DNA from: Desulfotomaculum copahuensis
Lineage (GTDB): Bacteria > Bacillota > Desulfotomaculia > Desulfotomaculales > Desulfovirgulaceae
Direction: 5' to 3'
Length of the DNA: 64,000 nucleotides
Assembly (NCBI RefSeq): GCF_001655685.1
Contig: NZ_LYVF01000069.1
Location: forward strand, 87,287 to 151,286
A model generated the notes under the pieces. That model was not told the origin of the DNA and did not search any database. It was given only the letters and a program-made list of their open reading frames with translations. Shown one piece after another: positions 32,652-42,188 of the stretch (positions are counted from its first letter, which is position 1; the number at the start of each line of letters is the position of its first letter). The position numbers and the translations under genes were made by a program.

Positions 32652-33956
32652 GTGGCTATTTATGATCAACAGCGGGAGACAATGTCACTGGATAATTTAC
32701 GCCAGCTGCAATTGGATAAATTCAAGCGCCAGGTCAAGCGGGTTTACGAAAACAAAGTTTTTCACCAGCGTTTTAAAGAAGCAGGTCTTGAGCCCGGCGA
32801 TATCCAAAACTGGGATGATCTTAAAAAGGTGCCCTTTACCGGCAAGCAGGATTTACGCGAATATTACCCCACCGGTTTGGTTTCCGGCAACTGGGACGAT
32901 GTGGTGCGTGTGCATATGACCTCCGGAACCACCGGCGTACCGGTATCAATGGTTTATACCCGGAACGACCTGGCGGTGTGGGGCGAGTGCATGGCCCGCA
33001 ACTTTACCGCCGCGGGCGTGACCAAAAAAGACGTTGTTCAGCAGGCGCACGGCTACGGGTTGTTCACCGGCGGGCTGGGTTTTCATTACGGACTGGAGCG
33101 GGTGGGAGCCAAGGTAATTCCCACCGGTTCCGGGGGCAGCAAAAGACAGCTACAGTTGATGCGGGAATGGGGCACCACCGTTTTTACGGGAACTCCCACC
33201 TATGCCCTGTATCTGGGCGAAATTGCCCGGGAGATGGGCATCGATCCGGTTGAAGATTTGCAGCTGCGCATCGGCTGCCACGGCGGGGAACCCTGTTCCG
33301 ACGAAATGCGGGAACGGATTAACGAGCGCCTCGGTTATACCGCCCATGGCGGTGGAATGCGGCGGTGCTACGGTCTGACTGAAATGGGCGGGCCGATGGC
33401 CATGGATTGCGCATACGTTTCCGGCATTCACGTTTGGGGGGATCATTTCCTGCTGGAAGTGCTTGATCCGGAAACACTGACTGATGTTTCCCCGGGACAG
33501 CCCGGTGAAATTGTCCTCAGCAACCTCAGTTTTGAAGCCATGCCCATCTTGCGCTACCGTACCGGTGACCGGGCGGTGATTGACGAGACCCCCTGTCCCT
33601 GTGGCCGTACCCATCCCCGCATTGTGCGCTTTCTCGGGCGGGTGGACGATATGCTGCTGGTCAGCGGTACCAACGTCTTCCCAAGCCAAATCGAGTGCGT
33701 GCTGCTGCAGTACCGCGAGTTGAGCGAGAACTGGCAGATTGTGGTGGGGGAGAGGAAGGGACTGCACACGTTAAAAGTGGAAGTGGAACCGGCCGGGGAT
33801 TTCAACCCCGCAGAATCATTCGTGGAGCTTCTGGAAAAAGAATTGCACGACTTCCTGGAAATCACCTGCCGGGTGGAAATCAAATCCCCCGGTACCCTGC
33901 CCCGTTATGAAGGCAAGGCAGTGCGGGTGGTGGACGAAAGGAAAGTGTCACTTTGA
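32652..33956 (+). CDS. Phenylacetate-CoA ligase family protein (PaaK-like, second copy)
   Basis: 434-residue PaaK-type ligase: LRQLQLDKFKRQVKRVYENKVFHQRFKEAGL at the start, MTSGTTGVPVSMV as phosphate loop, GMRRCYGLTEMGGPMAMDC as adenylate motif, CPCGRTHPRIVRFLGRVDDML as the cysteine turn, and GTLPRYEGKAVRVVD at the end. It starts with GTG 32652, preceded by AAGGAGG. It is more diverged from the copy at 29704 than a recent duplication would be, so a different aromatic acid is probable. Located after the MFS gene with its own candidate promoter. Confidence 0.9.
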   Translation: MAIYDQQRETMSLDNLRQLQLDKFKRQVKRVYENKVFHQRFKEAGLEPGDIQNWDDLKKVPFTGKQDLREYYPTGLVSGNWDDVVRVHMTSGTTGVPVSMVYTRNDLAVWGECMARNFTAAGVTKKDVVQQAHGYGLFTGGLGFHYGLERVGAKVIPTGSGGSKRQLQLMREWGTTVFTGTPTYALYLGEIAREMGIDPVEDLQLRIGCHGGEPCSDEMRERINERLGYTAHGGGMRRCYGLTEMGGPMAMDCAYVSGIHVWGDHFLLEVLDPETLTDVSPGQPGEIVLSNLSFEAMPILRYRTGDRAVIDETPCPCGRTHPRIVRFLGRVDDMLLVSGTNVFPSQIECVLLQYRELSENWQIVVGERKGLHTLKVEVEPAGDFNPAESFVELLEKELHDFLEITCRVEIKSPGTLPRYEGKAVRVVDERKVSL

Positions 33957-34232
33957 ACGGCCCTTTCCTTTACGAATTGAGCTGAAATGTCTTTCCAGCC
34001 TGGAGCACCCGGGTTGCCCGCGCGGTCCGGGACAGATGGGACGTGGACTGACGGAGTTTGCTTTTCCAGTGCAAAGGGGGTGGTTAAAAAATTATATGAG
34101 CAGTCACTTCAATAAAAGGGGTTATGGGGGTTGTTTGCACCAGAGCAACTAAAGAGTAACGGGAGGACGGTGTTTTACTTTGTTTGAATGGCATTGCCAA
34201 TTCATCCGGAAAAAATATGAGGAGGGAACTGC

Positions 34233-34349
34233 GTGTTAGGGATGGCGGACGGTTGGACGGCACTGGTCTGGTTGTTGAATGTGGCTGCCATGTTGCTCTG
34301 TGTGGGCTGGGGAATCGCAAAGTGGAACAAGGACGGTGAGGATTGGTGA
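34233..34349 (+). CDS. Small membrane protein, symporter accessory type
   Basis: 38 residues: a short polar start, then the hydrophobic helix ALVWLLNVAAMLLCVGWGIA and a charged end KWNKDGEDW. The GTG at 34233 has GAGGAGGG six bases upstream. Its stop overlaps the start of the sodium/solute symporter gene, which indicates coupling. Tiny one-helix proteins encoded just ahead of SSS-type symporters recur in bacteria; a stabilising or regulatory role is inferred. Confidence 0.65.
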   Translation: MLGMADGWTALVWLLNVAAMLLCVGWGIAKWNKDGEDW

Positions 34350-35959
34350 ACCTGGCCGTTCTGGCGGTTATACTGGTGATTTATGTGGCCATAATATCTT
34401 ACCTGACCTATCTCGGTTCCCGGCAGACCAGGAGCGCCGAGGACTATACGGTGGCCGGGCGGCAGATGTCGGGCTGGATTATGGCTTTGTCCTACGCTTC
34501 CACCTTTATCAGTACATCGGCCATCGTCGGTTTCGGGGGAGCGGCCGGGATGTTCGGTTTCACTTTGCTCTGGCTTTCGTTTTTCAACATCTTTCTGGGC
34601 ATTTTTGTCGCCTTTATCTTCCTCGGAGAGCCCATCCGCCGCATGACCAAGAATCTGGGGGCCACCACCCTGGCCACCATGCTGGGCGAACGCTACCAGT
34701 CCAAATTCATTACCTGGTTTATCGGTTTGATGATCTTCCTGCTCATGCCGCCCTACACCGGGGTGGTCTTGATCGGCGGCGCCAGGTTTATTGAAGAGTC
34801 ATTGCACATCAGCTTCCAGGTGGCGCTGGTTGTGCTGGCCGTGATCATCGCCCTGTACGTCGGGTGGGGCGGTCTGAAGGGCGTCATGTACGCCGACGCC
34901 TTCATGTGCGGAATGATGCTGCTTGGCATGGTTATTCTATTGTTCAAGACTTATGCCGTGGTGGGCGGAGTGGTTGCCGGGCACCAGGCGCTGACCAATA
35001 TGGCCAGCCTGGTACCGGAGGCATTGAAAAAAGGCGGCGACCTGGGCTGGACGGCCATGCCCCAATGGGGCTCGCCGATCTGGTGGACGGTGATCAGCAC
35101 TATCGTCATGGGAGTGGGCATCGGCGTGCTGGCCCAACCCCAGTTGATCCTGCGGTTTTTGACCGTACCGACCAAACAGGCTTTGAACCGGGCGGTGTTG
35201 ACCGGCGGCATCTGCATTTTCTTCTTTACCGGCACCGCTTTCATGGTCGGTCCCCTGACAAACGTGTATTTCCATGACACGGTGGGCAAGATTGCCATTG
35301 CCGCGGCCAAAGGGAATGTGGACCTGATCATTCCGTCCTATATTAATGCCGTGATGCCTCCAGCCTATATTTACCTCTTCATGGTCACCCTGCTGTCCGC
35401 CTGTATCACCACGGTGAACGGGTTGATCCACGTGCAAAGTGTGGCTTTTTCCAGGGACCTGCTGGCAACCTGGAACATAAAGGCCAACCCTTTGACCCTT
35501 TCCCGGATCGGTGTGCTGGTCGGGGCCGTGGCAGCGGTGGTGATGGCCTTTATCCTGCCCGTAAGCATTATCGCCCGGGCCACCGCCTTCTGGTTCGGCA
35601 TCTGCGCCGCCGGCATCCTGCCGGCTTTGCTGGGAGCCATCTTCTGGCGCCGGGTGACCAAAGCGGCGGCCGTCTGGAGCGTGGCGCTGGGGTACGGGGT
35701 GTCCATTTTCGGGTTTGTCTTCCTGCATGCGTCCGAGGCCGTTCCCTTCGGGATCTGTAAGGCCATCTTCGGCCGGCCCACCCTGCTGCCCGACCCCTGG
35801 ACCTTTGTGGACCCGCTGTTTTACAGTATCGTCATTTCCGCGGCGGCGTTAATCTTCATCACACTGTTCACCAAACCGTTGCCCCGGGAGCATGTGAACC
35901 GGTGTTTTGCCGGCTTGGGCAAAACACAGGAAGTAACGCCGGAAAAGGTTGTTGCTTAA
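34346..35959 (+). CDS. Sodium:solute symporter (SSS family)
   Basis: 537-residue protein with about 13 membrane helices, starting VNLAVLAVILVIYVAIISYLTYLGSRQTRSAEDYTVAGRQM, which is the typical SSS opening with helix 1 then the EDY-x-VAGR loop. Later segments such as TFISTSAIVGFGGAAGMFG and GVGIGVLAQPQLILRFLTVPT match the family core. Substrates in the family include carboxylates such as acetate, pantothenate and benzoate-like acids; here an aromatic acid is plausible. GTG 34346 overlaps the small accessory gene. A terminator follows at 36042. Confidence 0.92.
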   Translation: MNLAVLAVILVIYVAIISYLTYLGSRQTRSAEDYTVAGRQMSGWIMALSYASTFISTSAIVGFGGAAGMFGFTLLWLSFFNIFLGIFVAFIFLGEPIRRMTKNLGATTLATMLGERYQSKFITWFIGLMIFLLMPPYTGVVLIGGARFIEESLHISFQVALVVLAVIIALYVGWGGLKGVMYADAFMCGMMLLGMVILLFKTYAVVGGVVAGHQALTNMASLVPEALKKGGDLGWTAMPQWGSPIWWTVISTIVMGVGIGVLAQPQLILRFLTVPTKQALNRAVLTGGICIFFFTGTAFMVGPLTNVYFHDTVGKIAIAAAKGNVDLIIPSYINAVMPPAYIYLFMVTLLSACITTVNGLIHVQSVAFSRDLLATWNIKANPLTLSRIGVLVGAVAAVVMAFILPVSIIARATAFWFGICAAGILPALLGAIFWRRVTKAAAVWSVALGYGVSIFGFVFLHASEAVPFGICKAIFGRPTLLPDPWTFVDPLFYSIVISAAALIFITLFTKPLPREHVNRCFAGLGKTQEVTPEKVVA

Positions 35960-36041
35960 GCATATCCGGCGGTTTAGGCCAGTGAGGTGATGTTCCGGAA
36001 GGCCCTTTTGAAATCCTAAAATAGCCGGTTGATTTGATAGT

Positions 36042-36077
36042 GGCGGCACCGCTGCACCGTGGTGCCGTCTGTTTTAT
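36042..36077 (+). terminator. Rho-independent terminator between convergent genes
   Basis: GGCGGCACC and GGTGCCGTC form a stem around GCTGCACCGT, followed by TGTTTTATTT on the plus strand. It closes the symporter transcript and lies directly against the 3' end of the convergent response-regulator gene. Confidence 0.75.
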
Positions 36078-36078
36078 T

Positions 36079-36756
36079 TCACAGCGCACCCCTGCTTCCC
36101 TCCAAAAATCTGATCGCCTGGGAGATGGCCTGGGATCTGTTTTTCACCCCCAGCTTGCGGAAAATATTACGCAGGTGGGTTTTTACCGTATCCAGGGCCA
36201 GGTGGCAGGAAGCGGAAATTTCTTTGTTGGTCATCCCCTGGGCCAGAAGACGCAGAATTTCTTTTTCCCGCACACTGAGTCCGGCCAGCTTTTCCTGCTG
36301 CTCCACCGGTTCCGGCGGGGCATGGGTAACGCGGGTATAGTCGCCGATAATGCGCCCGAGCAGTGCCGGGTCGATGACCATTTCGCCATTGTAGGCGCGG
36401 CGAATTGATTCAACCAGTTTCTCCCGGGTGACATGCTTTAATATATAGCCCGCCGCCCCCGATTGGAGCGCCTGGCGTATTGATTCGGTGTCTTCCAGAA
36501 TAGTCAAAAAAAGAATCTTGCATTGGGATTTATGAGTCAATATATAGCTTGCTGTTTCAATGCCGCTGAGCCGGCGCATTCTGATGTCCATTAAAATTAC
36601 ATGGGGATTCCAGACATCGATCATGTGCATGGCTTCTTCCCCGTCACTGCAGGTGCAGACCACGGCGATGTCGGGGAAGCCGTTGAGCATGGTGATCAGT
36701 CCTTCCCGGATCATCGGGTGATCATCTACGATCATCACCTTTATTTCAGCGGTCAC
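36079..36756 (-). CDS. Response regulator, NarL/LuxR family
   Basis: 225-residue two-component regulator. The receiver domain has VMIVDDHPMIREG at the N-terminus, the phospho-acceptor aspartate in VILMDIRM (D57), and the conserved lysine in the HVTREKLVES region. The C-terminal LuxR-type helix-turn-helix is LSVREKEILRLLAQGMTNKEISASCHLALDTVKTHLRNIFRKLGVKNR. The GTG at 36756 is chosen because GGGGG lies about nine bases upstream; an ATG at 36777 is possible. It is downstream of a matching histidine kinase and is the best candidate to bind the CACCC-containing promoter elements. Confidence 0.92.
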   Translation of the reverse strand: MTAEIKVMIVDDHPMIREGLITMLNGFPDIAVVCTCSDGEEAMHMIDVWNPHVILMDIRMRRLSGIETASYILTHKSQCKILFLTILEDTESIRQALQSGAAGYILKHVTREKLVESIRRAYNGEMVIDPALLGRIIGDYTRVTHAPPEPVEQQEKLAGLSVREKEILRLLAQGMTNKEISASCHLALDTVKTHLRNIFRKLGVKNRSQAISQAIRFLEGSRGAL

Positions 36757-36991
36757 AGGGCACGTCCCCCTTTCCATGCCTTTTGTGCAGTCGTGATTTC
36801 GTTATTACCCGTAACGCTGCAGCGTAACAATCTTATTCCGCCATGTCCGTCACGCCGCCGGACGTTTTCCATTCATTCAACCTCCGGCTTCGTCGCGCTT
36901 TCAAGTCGTCCGTGGACATATCCACGGCTGTTGAAAAGCGCTGATTTCCCCTTTTGCAGCCTTCCGCGCCGTTTCGGAACGGGATAAAATT

Positions 36992-38665
36992 TTACGGCAT
37001 ATCGATGTCGCCGGCGGGGATCCGTATGGTGATGGTGGTTCCCTGTTCCTTTTCGGAATGGATGGCAAACGTGCCCCCCAGCAGGGAAGTGCGCTCCTGC
37101 ATACTGGCCAGACCGAGCCTGTCTTGCTGTTTTCTTTTCCCCCGGTTCAGGGTAAAACCGGAGCCGTTGTCGGAAATAGTCAACAAAATTTCTTTACCGG
37201 TCATATCCAGGCTTATCCAGGCGCGGGTGGCCTGTGCATGCTTGACCACGTTGGACAGCGCCTCCTGCAGAATACGGTAAAGGGACAGTTCAATATCCGG
37301 CGGCAGGCGGTATGCTTCGCCAATCACTTTAAAATCGACGGATATGTGATGAATTTCTTTGTAATTATCAATGTAAAACTCAATGGCGGGAATCAGCCCG
37401 TAATCGTCCAGCGTGATCGGGCGCATGTTCTGAATCAAACAACGGATATCCTGGATCTGTTCACCGATCAAACCGACCAGACGGGAAATTTCGCTGCGTT
37501 CGCCGGCCAGGGGGATTTCATCGGATGCGCTGAGGCGTTGCAGGCGGTACCAGACGGCGATCAAAGCCTGGATAATCCCGTCGTGCAGCTCATAAGCGAT
37601 GCGCTTGCGTTCGTCCTCCTGCACGGTAATCAGTTTGTTCAACAGCCGGCGCAGGAGCTGCTCCTTTTCCGCCAGCACCTGTACCAGCCTGGCGTTTTCC
37701 AGGGCGATGGCGGTTTCCCGGGCCAGGGCGAAGATGATTTCGGCCTCCTCGGTGGTAAAAGCGATCAGCGCTCCCGGGCGGTCTACCTGCATGACGCCGA
37801 TACTGCCCTTTTTGCTCAACAACGGCGCCATGACCAGGGAGCTGTAGGCAAAATCGGTAATAACTTCCCGGGGCAGGAACTGCTCGATGTTTTGCGGCGT
37901 AATCAACAGGGGGCGCCTGGTTTTGAGCGCCCGCTTGATGCCCGGGAAGGGGGGCCGCCCTTTCAGGGCCTTGATTTTTTGTTTCATTTCCAGATCGTAG
38001 CTGCCCACGGCTGCCACTGAAGTGATGGTTTGTTCCCGTTCATCCAGCAGGTAAATACAGGTGCGCGCCGCAAAGAGGTCCGCCGCCAGTTGGGCTACAA
38101 CGTGCAGCACCTGCCTGATGTCCGGGGTGGAACTGATCGTGTTGATCGTTTCTAGCCAGACGGCCAGCTTACGCAACTGGCGGTCCTTGTGCTTGTGGAT
38201 GAATGATTCCTGGATGATATTGGCCATATGGCGTCCCAGGGAGGCGGCCTTGATCAACAAATGCTCCGCCGTGGCCGGCTCACTGTTAAAAATGCCCATC
38301 TCCATCACGCCCATTGGATCGCCGGGACGCAGCAACACCGGCAGGGTGGTGGATTTTACCGGTCCCAGTGCTTCCAGCCGGTTGACCGGTCCGTCCCCGT
38401 CGCTCCCGGCGGCCAGCATTTGCTGCAGCTTTTGCTGGATTTCCGTGCACCCGGCATTTTCCCGGCTGGCCGTCAAACAAAGGGGGGAGCCGTTTTTCCG
38501 CAGTAAGAACAAGCATATGTTTGAAAAGTCAAAAAATTTTATTGATATGTTTAACAATTGCTGCAGCTCGGTTTTTAATCCCTGGCTCAGCTTATTGAGT
38601 GCATTGACCTGGCAAATAATGACCAGTTCCGCCAGCTTGCGGTGACTCGCCGGTAAAGCGTCCAT
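36992..38665 (-). CDS. Cytoplasmic GAF-domain sensor histidine kinase (NarX/DegS-type)
   Basis: 557 residues with no signal peptide or membrane segment, so the signal is sensed inside the cell. Residues about 25-155 and 180-330 look like two GAF domains. The HisKA_3 region has DERKRIAYELHDG with phospho-acceptor H361, and the ATPase domain has ALSNVVKHAQA, DNGSGF and GLASMQERTSLLGG. Start ATG 38665 follows AAGGGGTGA. It is divergent from the benzoyl-CoA reductase operon and upstream of the NarL-type regulator by about 235 bases. GAF domains could bind an aromatic acid or its CoA ester. Confidence 0.92.
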   Translation of the reverse strand: MDALPASHRKLAELVIICQVNALNKLSQGLKTELQQLLNISIKFFDFSNICLFLLRKNGSPLCLTASRENAGCTEIQQKLQQMLAAGSDGDGPVNRLEALGPVKSTTLPVLLRPGDPMGVMEMGIFNSEPATAEHLLIKAASLGRHMANIIQESFIHKHKDRQLRKLAVWLETINTISSTPDIRQVLHVVAQLAADLFAARTCIYLLDEREQTITSVAAVGSYDLEMKQKIKALKGRPPFPGIKRALKTRRPLLITPQNIEQFLPREVITDFAYSSLVMAPLLSKKGSIGVMQVDRPGALIAFTTEEAEIIFALARETAIALENARLVQVLAEKEQLLRRLLNKLITVQEDERKRIAYELHDGIIQALIAVWYRLQRLSASDEIPLAGERSEISRLVGLIGEQIQDIRCLIQNMRPITLDDYGLIPAIEFYIDNYKEIHHISVDFKVIGEAYRLPPDIELSLYRILQEALSNVVKHAQATRAWISLDMTGKEILLTISDNGSGFTLNRGKRKQQDRLGLASMQERTSLLGGTFAIHSEKEQGTTITIRIPAGDIDMP

Positions 38666-38759
38666 TGATGATCACCCCTTTATTAAGTTTTATAGATAAA
38701 TCGTCTGACTGTCAATAACAAATATTGTTGGTTTATTGGTTAATTCCCAAAACGTTATT

Positions 38760-38853
38760 TATCACCCATAAAGGTTAACCCCTGTTTCACCCGCTATCAA
38801 CCTGGCTTCCATACTTTCTGGCGATATTAAATTTTGTCCGGCCATTTTATAAT
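38760..38853 (+). promoter_or_regulatory. Shared aromatic-regulon promoter element, copy B
   Basis: CACCC boxes at 38763 and 38788 (25 bases apart), the second within GTTAACCCCT-GTTTCACCCGC (38774-38794), then TTCTGGCGATATTAAA starting at 38816, then -10 TATAAT at 38848-38853. Box order, sequence and spacing match copy A at 5391-5483; the TTCTGG-to--10 distance is 32 bases in both. It should drive the benzoyl-CoA reductase operon and lies in the divergent gap with the kinase gene. Confidence 0.78.
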
Positions 38854-38916
38854 GTCTGCAAGCAGGCGGCGAAGCGCGTACCGAAAGCAATAATTGGACG
38901 GGGGGATTCAAAACGT

Positions 38917-40038
38917 ATGCAAAAATTTCAAGAATGGTTTGAAAACAGGCATGAATACGCCAAAGAGTGGAAGCAGCGCACCGGCGGCAAGGTGATTGGT
39001 TATTTCTGCACCTATGTGCCGGAAGAAATCCTGTATGCCGCCGGTGTGCTTCCGGTGCGCATACTGGGCAGCCACGAGCCGCAGGACGTCACCGAGCCGC
39101 ATATTTTCGGCATGTTTTGCCCCTTCTGCCGCGACTGCCTGGCCCAGGGACTGAAAGGGCGTTTCGATTATCTGGACGGCATTACCATTGCCCAGTCCTG
39201 CCTGCACATCAGGCAGGCCTACACCAGCTGGGACCTGCACCGGCCGCGGGAGTTTTCCTACTACCTGCCCATGCCGCATCATGTGCAGAGCAAGCGGGCC
39301 TACCCGTTCCTGCGCAGTGAACTGGCCGCCTTCAAGGAAGCGGTGGAGAAATGGACCGGGAAAACGATCAGCGACGCCGACCTGGACCGGGGGATTGAAA
39401 TCATGAATACCAGCCGCCGCTTGATGCGGGAGGTATACGAATTACGCAAAAGGGAAAATCCGCCCTTAACCGGTCTGGAAGCGATGTACCTGGTCTTATC
39501 CGGTCAGATGGTTGACAAGCGGGAACACAACGCCTACCTGGAACAGAAATTAAAAGAGTTGTCTGAACGCCAGCCGGACCGGCAAACCGGTGAAAGACTG
39601 ATGATCCTGGGCAGCGAGGACGACGACACCGCTTTCATGGCCATGGCGGAAAGCCTGGGCACCACTTTTGTCGTTGACGATCACTGCACCGGCAGCCGGT
39701 ATTTCTGGAACCGGGTGGAGCCGCAGGAAGACCGTCTGATGGCTATCGCCGCCCGTTATATCGACCGGCCGGCCTGTCCCACCAAGGACTGGCCGGAACG
39801 CAGCCGGCTGCCTCATATTTTAAAACTGGCCAAAGAATGGAATGTGCAGGGAGCCATTGTAATGCAGCAGAAGTTTTGCGATCCACATGAACTGGACATT
39901 CCGGCCATTCGCAAGTACCTGGAGGAAAATGGCGTTCCCACCCTCTTTTTGGAGTTTGATGTTACCGTACCGATCGGCCAGTTCCGCATCCGGGTGGAAG
40001 CCTTCCTGGAAATGTTGCGTCAGGAAGATCTGTTCTAA
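38917..40038 (+). CDS. bzdN: Benzoyl-CoA reductase, BzdN/BcrC-type subunit
   Basis: 373-residue subunit of the ATP-dependent class I benzoyl-CoA reductase, which reduces benzoyl-CoA to cyclohexa-1,5-diene-1-carbonyl-CoA with ferredoxin electrons. Features: [31 protein letters not shown], the cysteine segment [32 protein letters not shown], and [14 protein letters not shown] near the C-terminus. ATG 38917 follows GGGGGGA, behind the shared promoter. The order of small catalytic subunit, large catalytic subunit, then two ATPase subunits of about 30 kDa each matches the Azoarcus bzdNOPQ type rather than the Thauera type with one large ATPase subunit. Confidence 0.88.
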   Translation: MQKFQEWFENRHEYAKEWKQRTGGKVIGYFCTYVPEEILYAAGVLPVRILGSHEPQDVTEPHIFGMFCPFCRDCLAQGLKGRFDYLDGITIAQSCLHIRQAYTSWDLHRPREFSYYLPMPHHVQSKRAYPFLRSELAAFKEAVEKWTGKTISDADLDRGIEIMNTSRRLMREVYELRKRENPPLTGLEAMYLVLSGQMVDKREHNAYLEQKLKELSERQPDRQTGERLMILGSEDDDTAFMAMAESLGTTFVVDDHCTGSRYFWNRVEPQEDRLMAIAARYIDRPACPTKDWPERSRLPHILKLAKEWNVQGAIVMQQKFCDPHELDIPAIRKYLEENGVPTLFLEFDVTVPIGQFRIRVEAFLEMLRQEDLF

Positions 40039-40052
40039 ATGGAGGTATAAAG

Positions 40053-41360
40053 ATGAGCAAACAAAAGTACCCCACCGAACCATTGCAATGCTGGGCCAAA
40101 GCCAAGGAATTGCGGGAGAAATATTACCTGGACTACCGTGACGCGCATTTAAAGGGCGGCCTGCGCTGGGCGGGCGGCGCATGGACTTTCGACGCCGTGC
40201 CGCGCGGACTGGGGGACGATGTCTACCCGTTGACCAGCGAACCCTATGGCGCCACCATCGCCCACAACAAGGAACTGGCCCTGGAGTGCATGGAGGCTAC
40301 GGAAAAGGCCGGCTATGCCCGTGATCTTTGCTCCTACATGCGCATTTACTGGGGTTCCATCCTGCTTGATAAATATCCTTTCGGCGGCGGCTATCCCAAA
40401 CCGGATTTCATCTGGCAGGATCACATCTGCTGCAGCCACGCCAAGTGGTACCAGGTGGTCAAAGATCTGGAGCCCGCTATTCCGATGTATGAAATTGATG
40501 TGGCGGTGGGCCCCTATCACGAAATCAACGAAGCCAAGATCCAGTACGTGGCGGATCAGATTCTGGACGGGATTGAATGGATGGAAAAGGTCACCGGCCG
40601 CAAATACGACGATGAGAAGCTGATCGCAGCGGTGAAGGACGAATGCCGCTCCACCAGCACCTGGGCGGAAATCTGCAGTTTGAACAAGGCCGTGCCGGCG
40701 CCGCTGGATGAAAAGTCCATGTACTCCCTGTACGTTTTCGGCACCCTGCACAAAGCGGCCAGGTGGGTGGCCGACTTTTACGAGGAAGTGCGGGATGAGG
40801 TCAAGGACCGGGTGGCGCGGGGCATTGCCGCCGTGGGCAACGAACAGTGCCGCCTGATTTCCGACACCCAGCCCCCCTGGGCGTTCCTGAAAGTGTTCCG
40901 CTACCTGGAGCGGTACGGTGCCGTTTCCGTCGGTTCCCTCTATACTTTCGGCCTGGAGGGGATCTGGGAGGAAAAACCGGACGGAAGCTGGGGACCGCGG
41001 ACGACACCGATGGAAAAGGGGATTGAAATCAAAACCAGGGAGCAGGCCGTGCGGATCAATGTGGAATGGAACCTGAGCAAGCCGGAATGGCAGCATTTCT
41101 ATCATCCCAAGTTCAAAACCGGCATGATGAAGCGCATTTTCGACGAATGGAAGCTGAACGGCGTTTTACTGCATTATAACCGGGGTTGCGAAGGTTTGAG
41201 CGTGGGCATCGCGGAAAACCGTCTGGGCCTGATTGAAGCCGGATGTCCGGTGATGACTTTTGAAGGGAATATGGGTGACGAGCGGGAGTTCGACGAAGTG
41301 GCCACCTTTGCCCGCATCGACGCCTTTATGGAGAGCCTGGGCTTCAAAAAGCAGTATTAA
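40053..41360 (+). CDS. bzdO: Benzoyl-CoA reductase, BzdO/BcrB-type subunit
   Basis: 435-residue catalytic partner of the preceding subunit. Recognisable segments: [54 protein letters not shown] with candidate cluster cysteines, [24 protein letters not shown], and [22 protein letters not shown] containing another cluster cysteine. The two subunits together hold the active-site [4Fe-4S] clusters. ATG 40053 follows GGAGGT, 14 bases after bzdN. Longer than the second-copy protein at 24418, mainly through a central insertion. Confidence 0.88.
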   Translation: MSKQKYPTEPLQCWAKAKELREKYYLDYRDAHLKGGLRWAGGAWTFDAVPRGLGDDVYPLTSEPYGATIAHNKELALECMEATEKAGYARDLCSYMRIYWGSILLDKYPFGGGYPKPDFIWQDHICCSHAKWYQVVKDLEPAIPMYEIDVAVGPYHEINEAKIQYVADQILDGIEWMEKVTGRKYDDEKLIAAVKDECRSTSTWAEICSLNKAVPAPLDEKSMYSLYVFGTLHKAARWVADFYEEVRDEVKDRVARGIAAVGNEQCRLISDTQPPWAFLKVFRYLERYGAVSVGSLYTFGLEGIWEEKPDGSWGPRTTPMEKGIEIKTREQAVRINVEWNLSKPEWQHFYHPKFKTGMMKRIFDEWKLNGVLLHYNRGCEGLSVGIAENRLGLIEAGCPVMTFEGNMGDEREFDEVATFARIDAFMESLGFKKQY

Positions 41361-41376
41361 CGGGGGTGTCTGAAAG

Positions 41377-42159
41377 ATGATTACAGCCGGGGTAGATGTA
41401 GGCAACAAGTTTACCAAAGTGGTCATTCTCGGGGACGGCCGGGTTCTGGCCAAAAGCGCTGTTTTAAGCGGTTTCGATCAGGCGGCGGCGTCGGAGGAGG
41501 CTATGGCCGCGGCACTGGACAAAGCCGGCATCGGCCGGGACGACGTACAGCATATTACCGCCACTGGCGCCGGCAAAAACGAGGTTCCTTTTGCCCGGAG
41601 CACGGTCACCGAAGTGGGTGCCGGCGCCCGGGGCGCGCTTTACCTTTTCCCCGCCGCCCGTACAGTGGTGGATGTGGGGGCGGAGGAGGGGCGGGCTTTA
41701 AAATGCAACGAGCAGGGCAAGATTGTCGACTTCGCCATTAATGAAAAATGCGCCGCCGGCGCCGGCTCCTTTACCGAGGCCATGGCCCGGGCGCTGGAAA
41801 TCGCGGTGGAAGAGATGGGCCCGTTATCGCTGCAATCCACCCGGGCCGTGCCCATGAACGCCCAGTGCGCTGTTTTTGCCGAATCGGAAGTGGTTTCACT
41901 GATTCACGCCAAGACGCCGAAAGAAGACATTGCCCACGCCGTACACGACGCCATTGCCAGCCGGGTGATTTCCATGGTCCGGCGGGTGGGGCTGGAAAAG
42001 GACCTGGCCCTGATCGGCGGGCTGGCTTATAACGCCGGATTCGTGCGTTCCATGGAGGAAGGGCTGGAAGTAAAGGCGCAGGTGCCGGAAGACCCGGAAT
42101 ACGTTACCGCGCTAGGCGCCGCCCTGGTGGCGGCGGAAAAAGCAGGCGAAGAGGCGTAA
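41377..42159 (+). CDS. bzdP: Benzoyl-CoA reductase ATPase subunit, BzdP/BcrD-type
   Basis: 260-residue ASKHA-fold ATPase of the BadF/BadG/BcrA/BcrD family. The N-terminal phosphate loop is AGVDVGNKFTKVVIL, the second is VVDVGAEEGRAL, and the shared [4Fe-4S] cluster cysteine sits in NEKCAAGAGSF with another in NAQCAVFAESEV. It couples ATP hydrolysis to electron transfer from ferredoxin to the catalytic subunits. In the second phosphate loop the usual GGQD is replaced by GAEE, a difference typical of the degenerate subunit in this pair. ATG 41377 follows GGGGGTG. Confidence 0.87.
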   Translation: MITAGVDVGNKFTKVVILGDGRVLAKSAVLSGFDQAAASEEAMAAALDKAGIGRDDVQHITATGAGKNEVPFARSTVTEVGAGARGALYLFPAARTVVDVGAEEGRALKCNEQGKIVDFAINEKCAAGAGSFTEAMARALEIAVEEMGPLSLQSTRAVPMNAQCAVFAESEVVSLIHAKTPKEDIAHAVHDAIASRVISMVRRVGLEKDLALIGGLAYNAGFVRSMEEGLEVKAQVPEDPEYVTALGAALVAAEKAGEEA

Positions 42160-42188
42160 ATTTTAAAACAGGAATTGGGGGGAGAAAA

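Noticed and set aside
36808..36830. ACGCTGCAGCGT palindrome as a response-regulator operator
   Set aside because: A single 12-base palindrome between kinase and regulator genes, not repeated elsewhere, is too weak to call.
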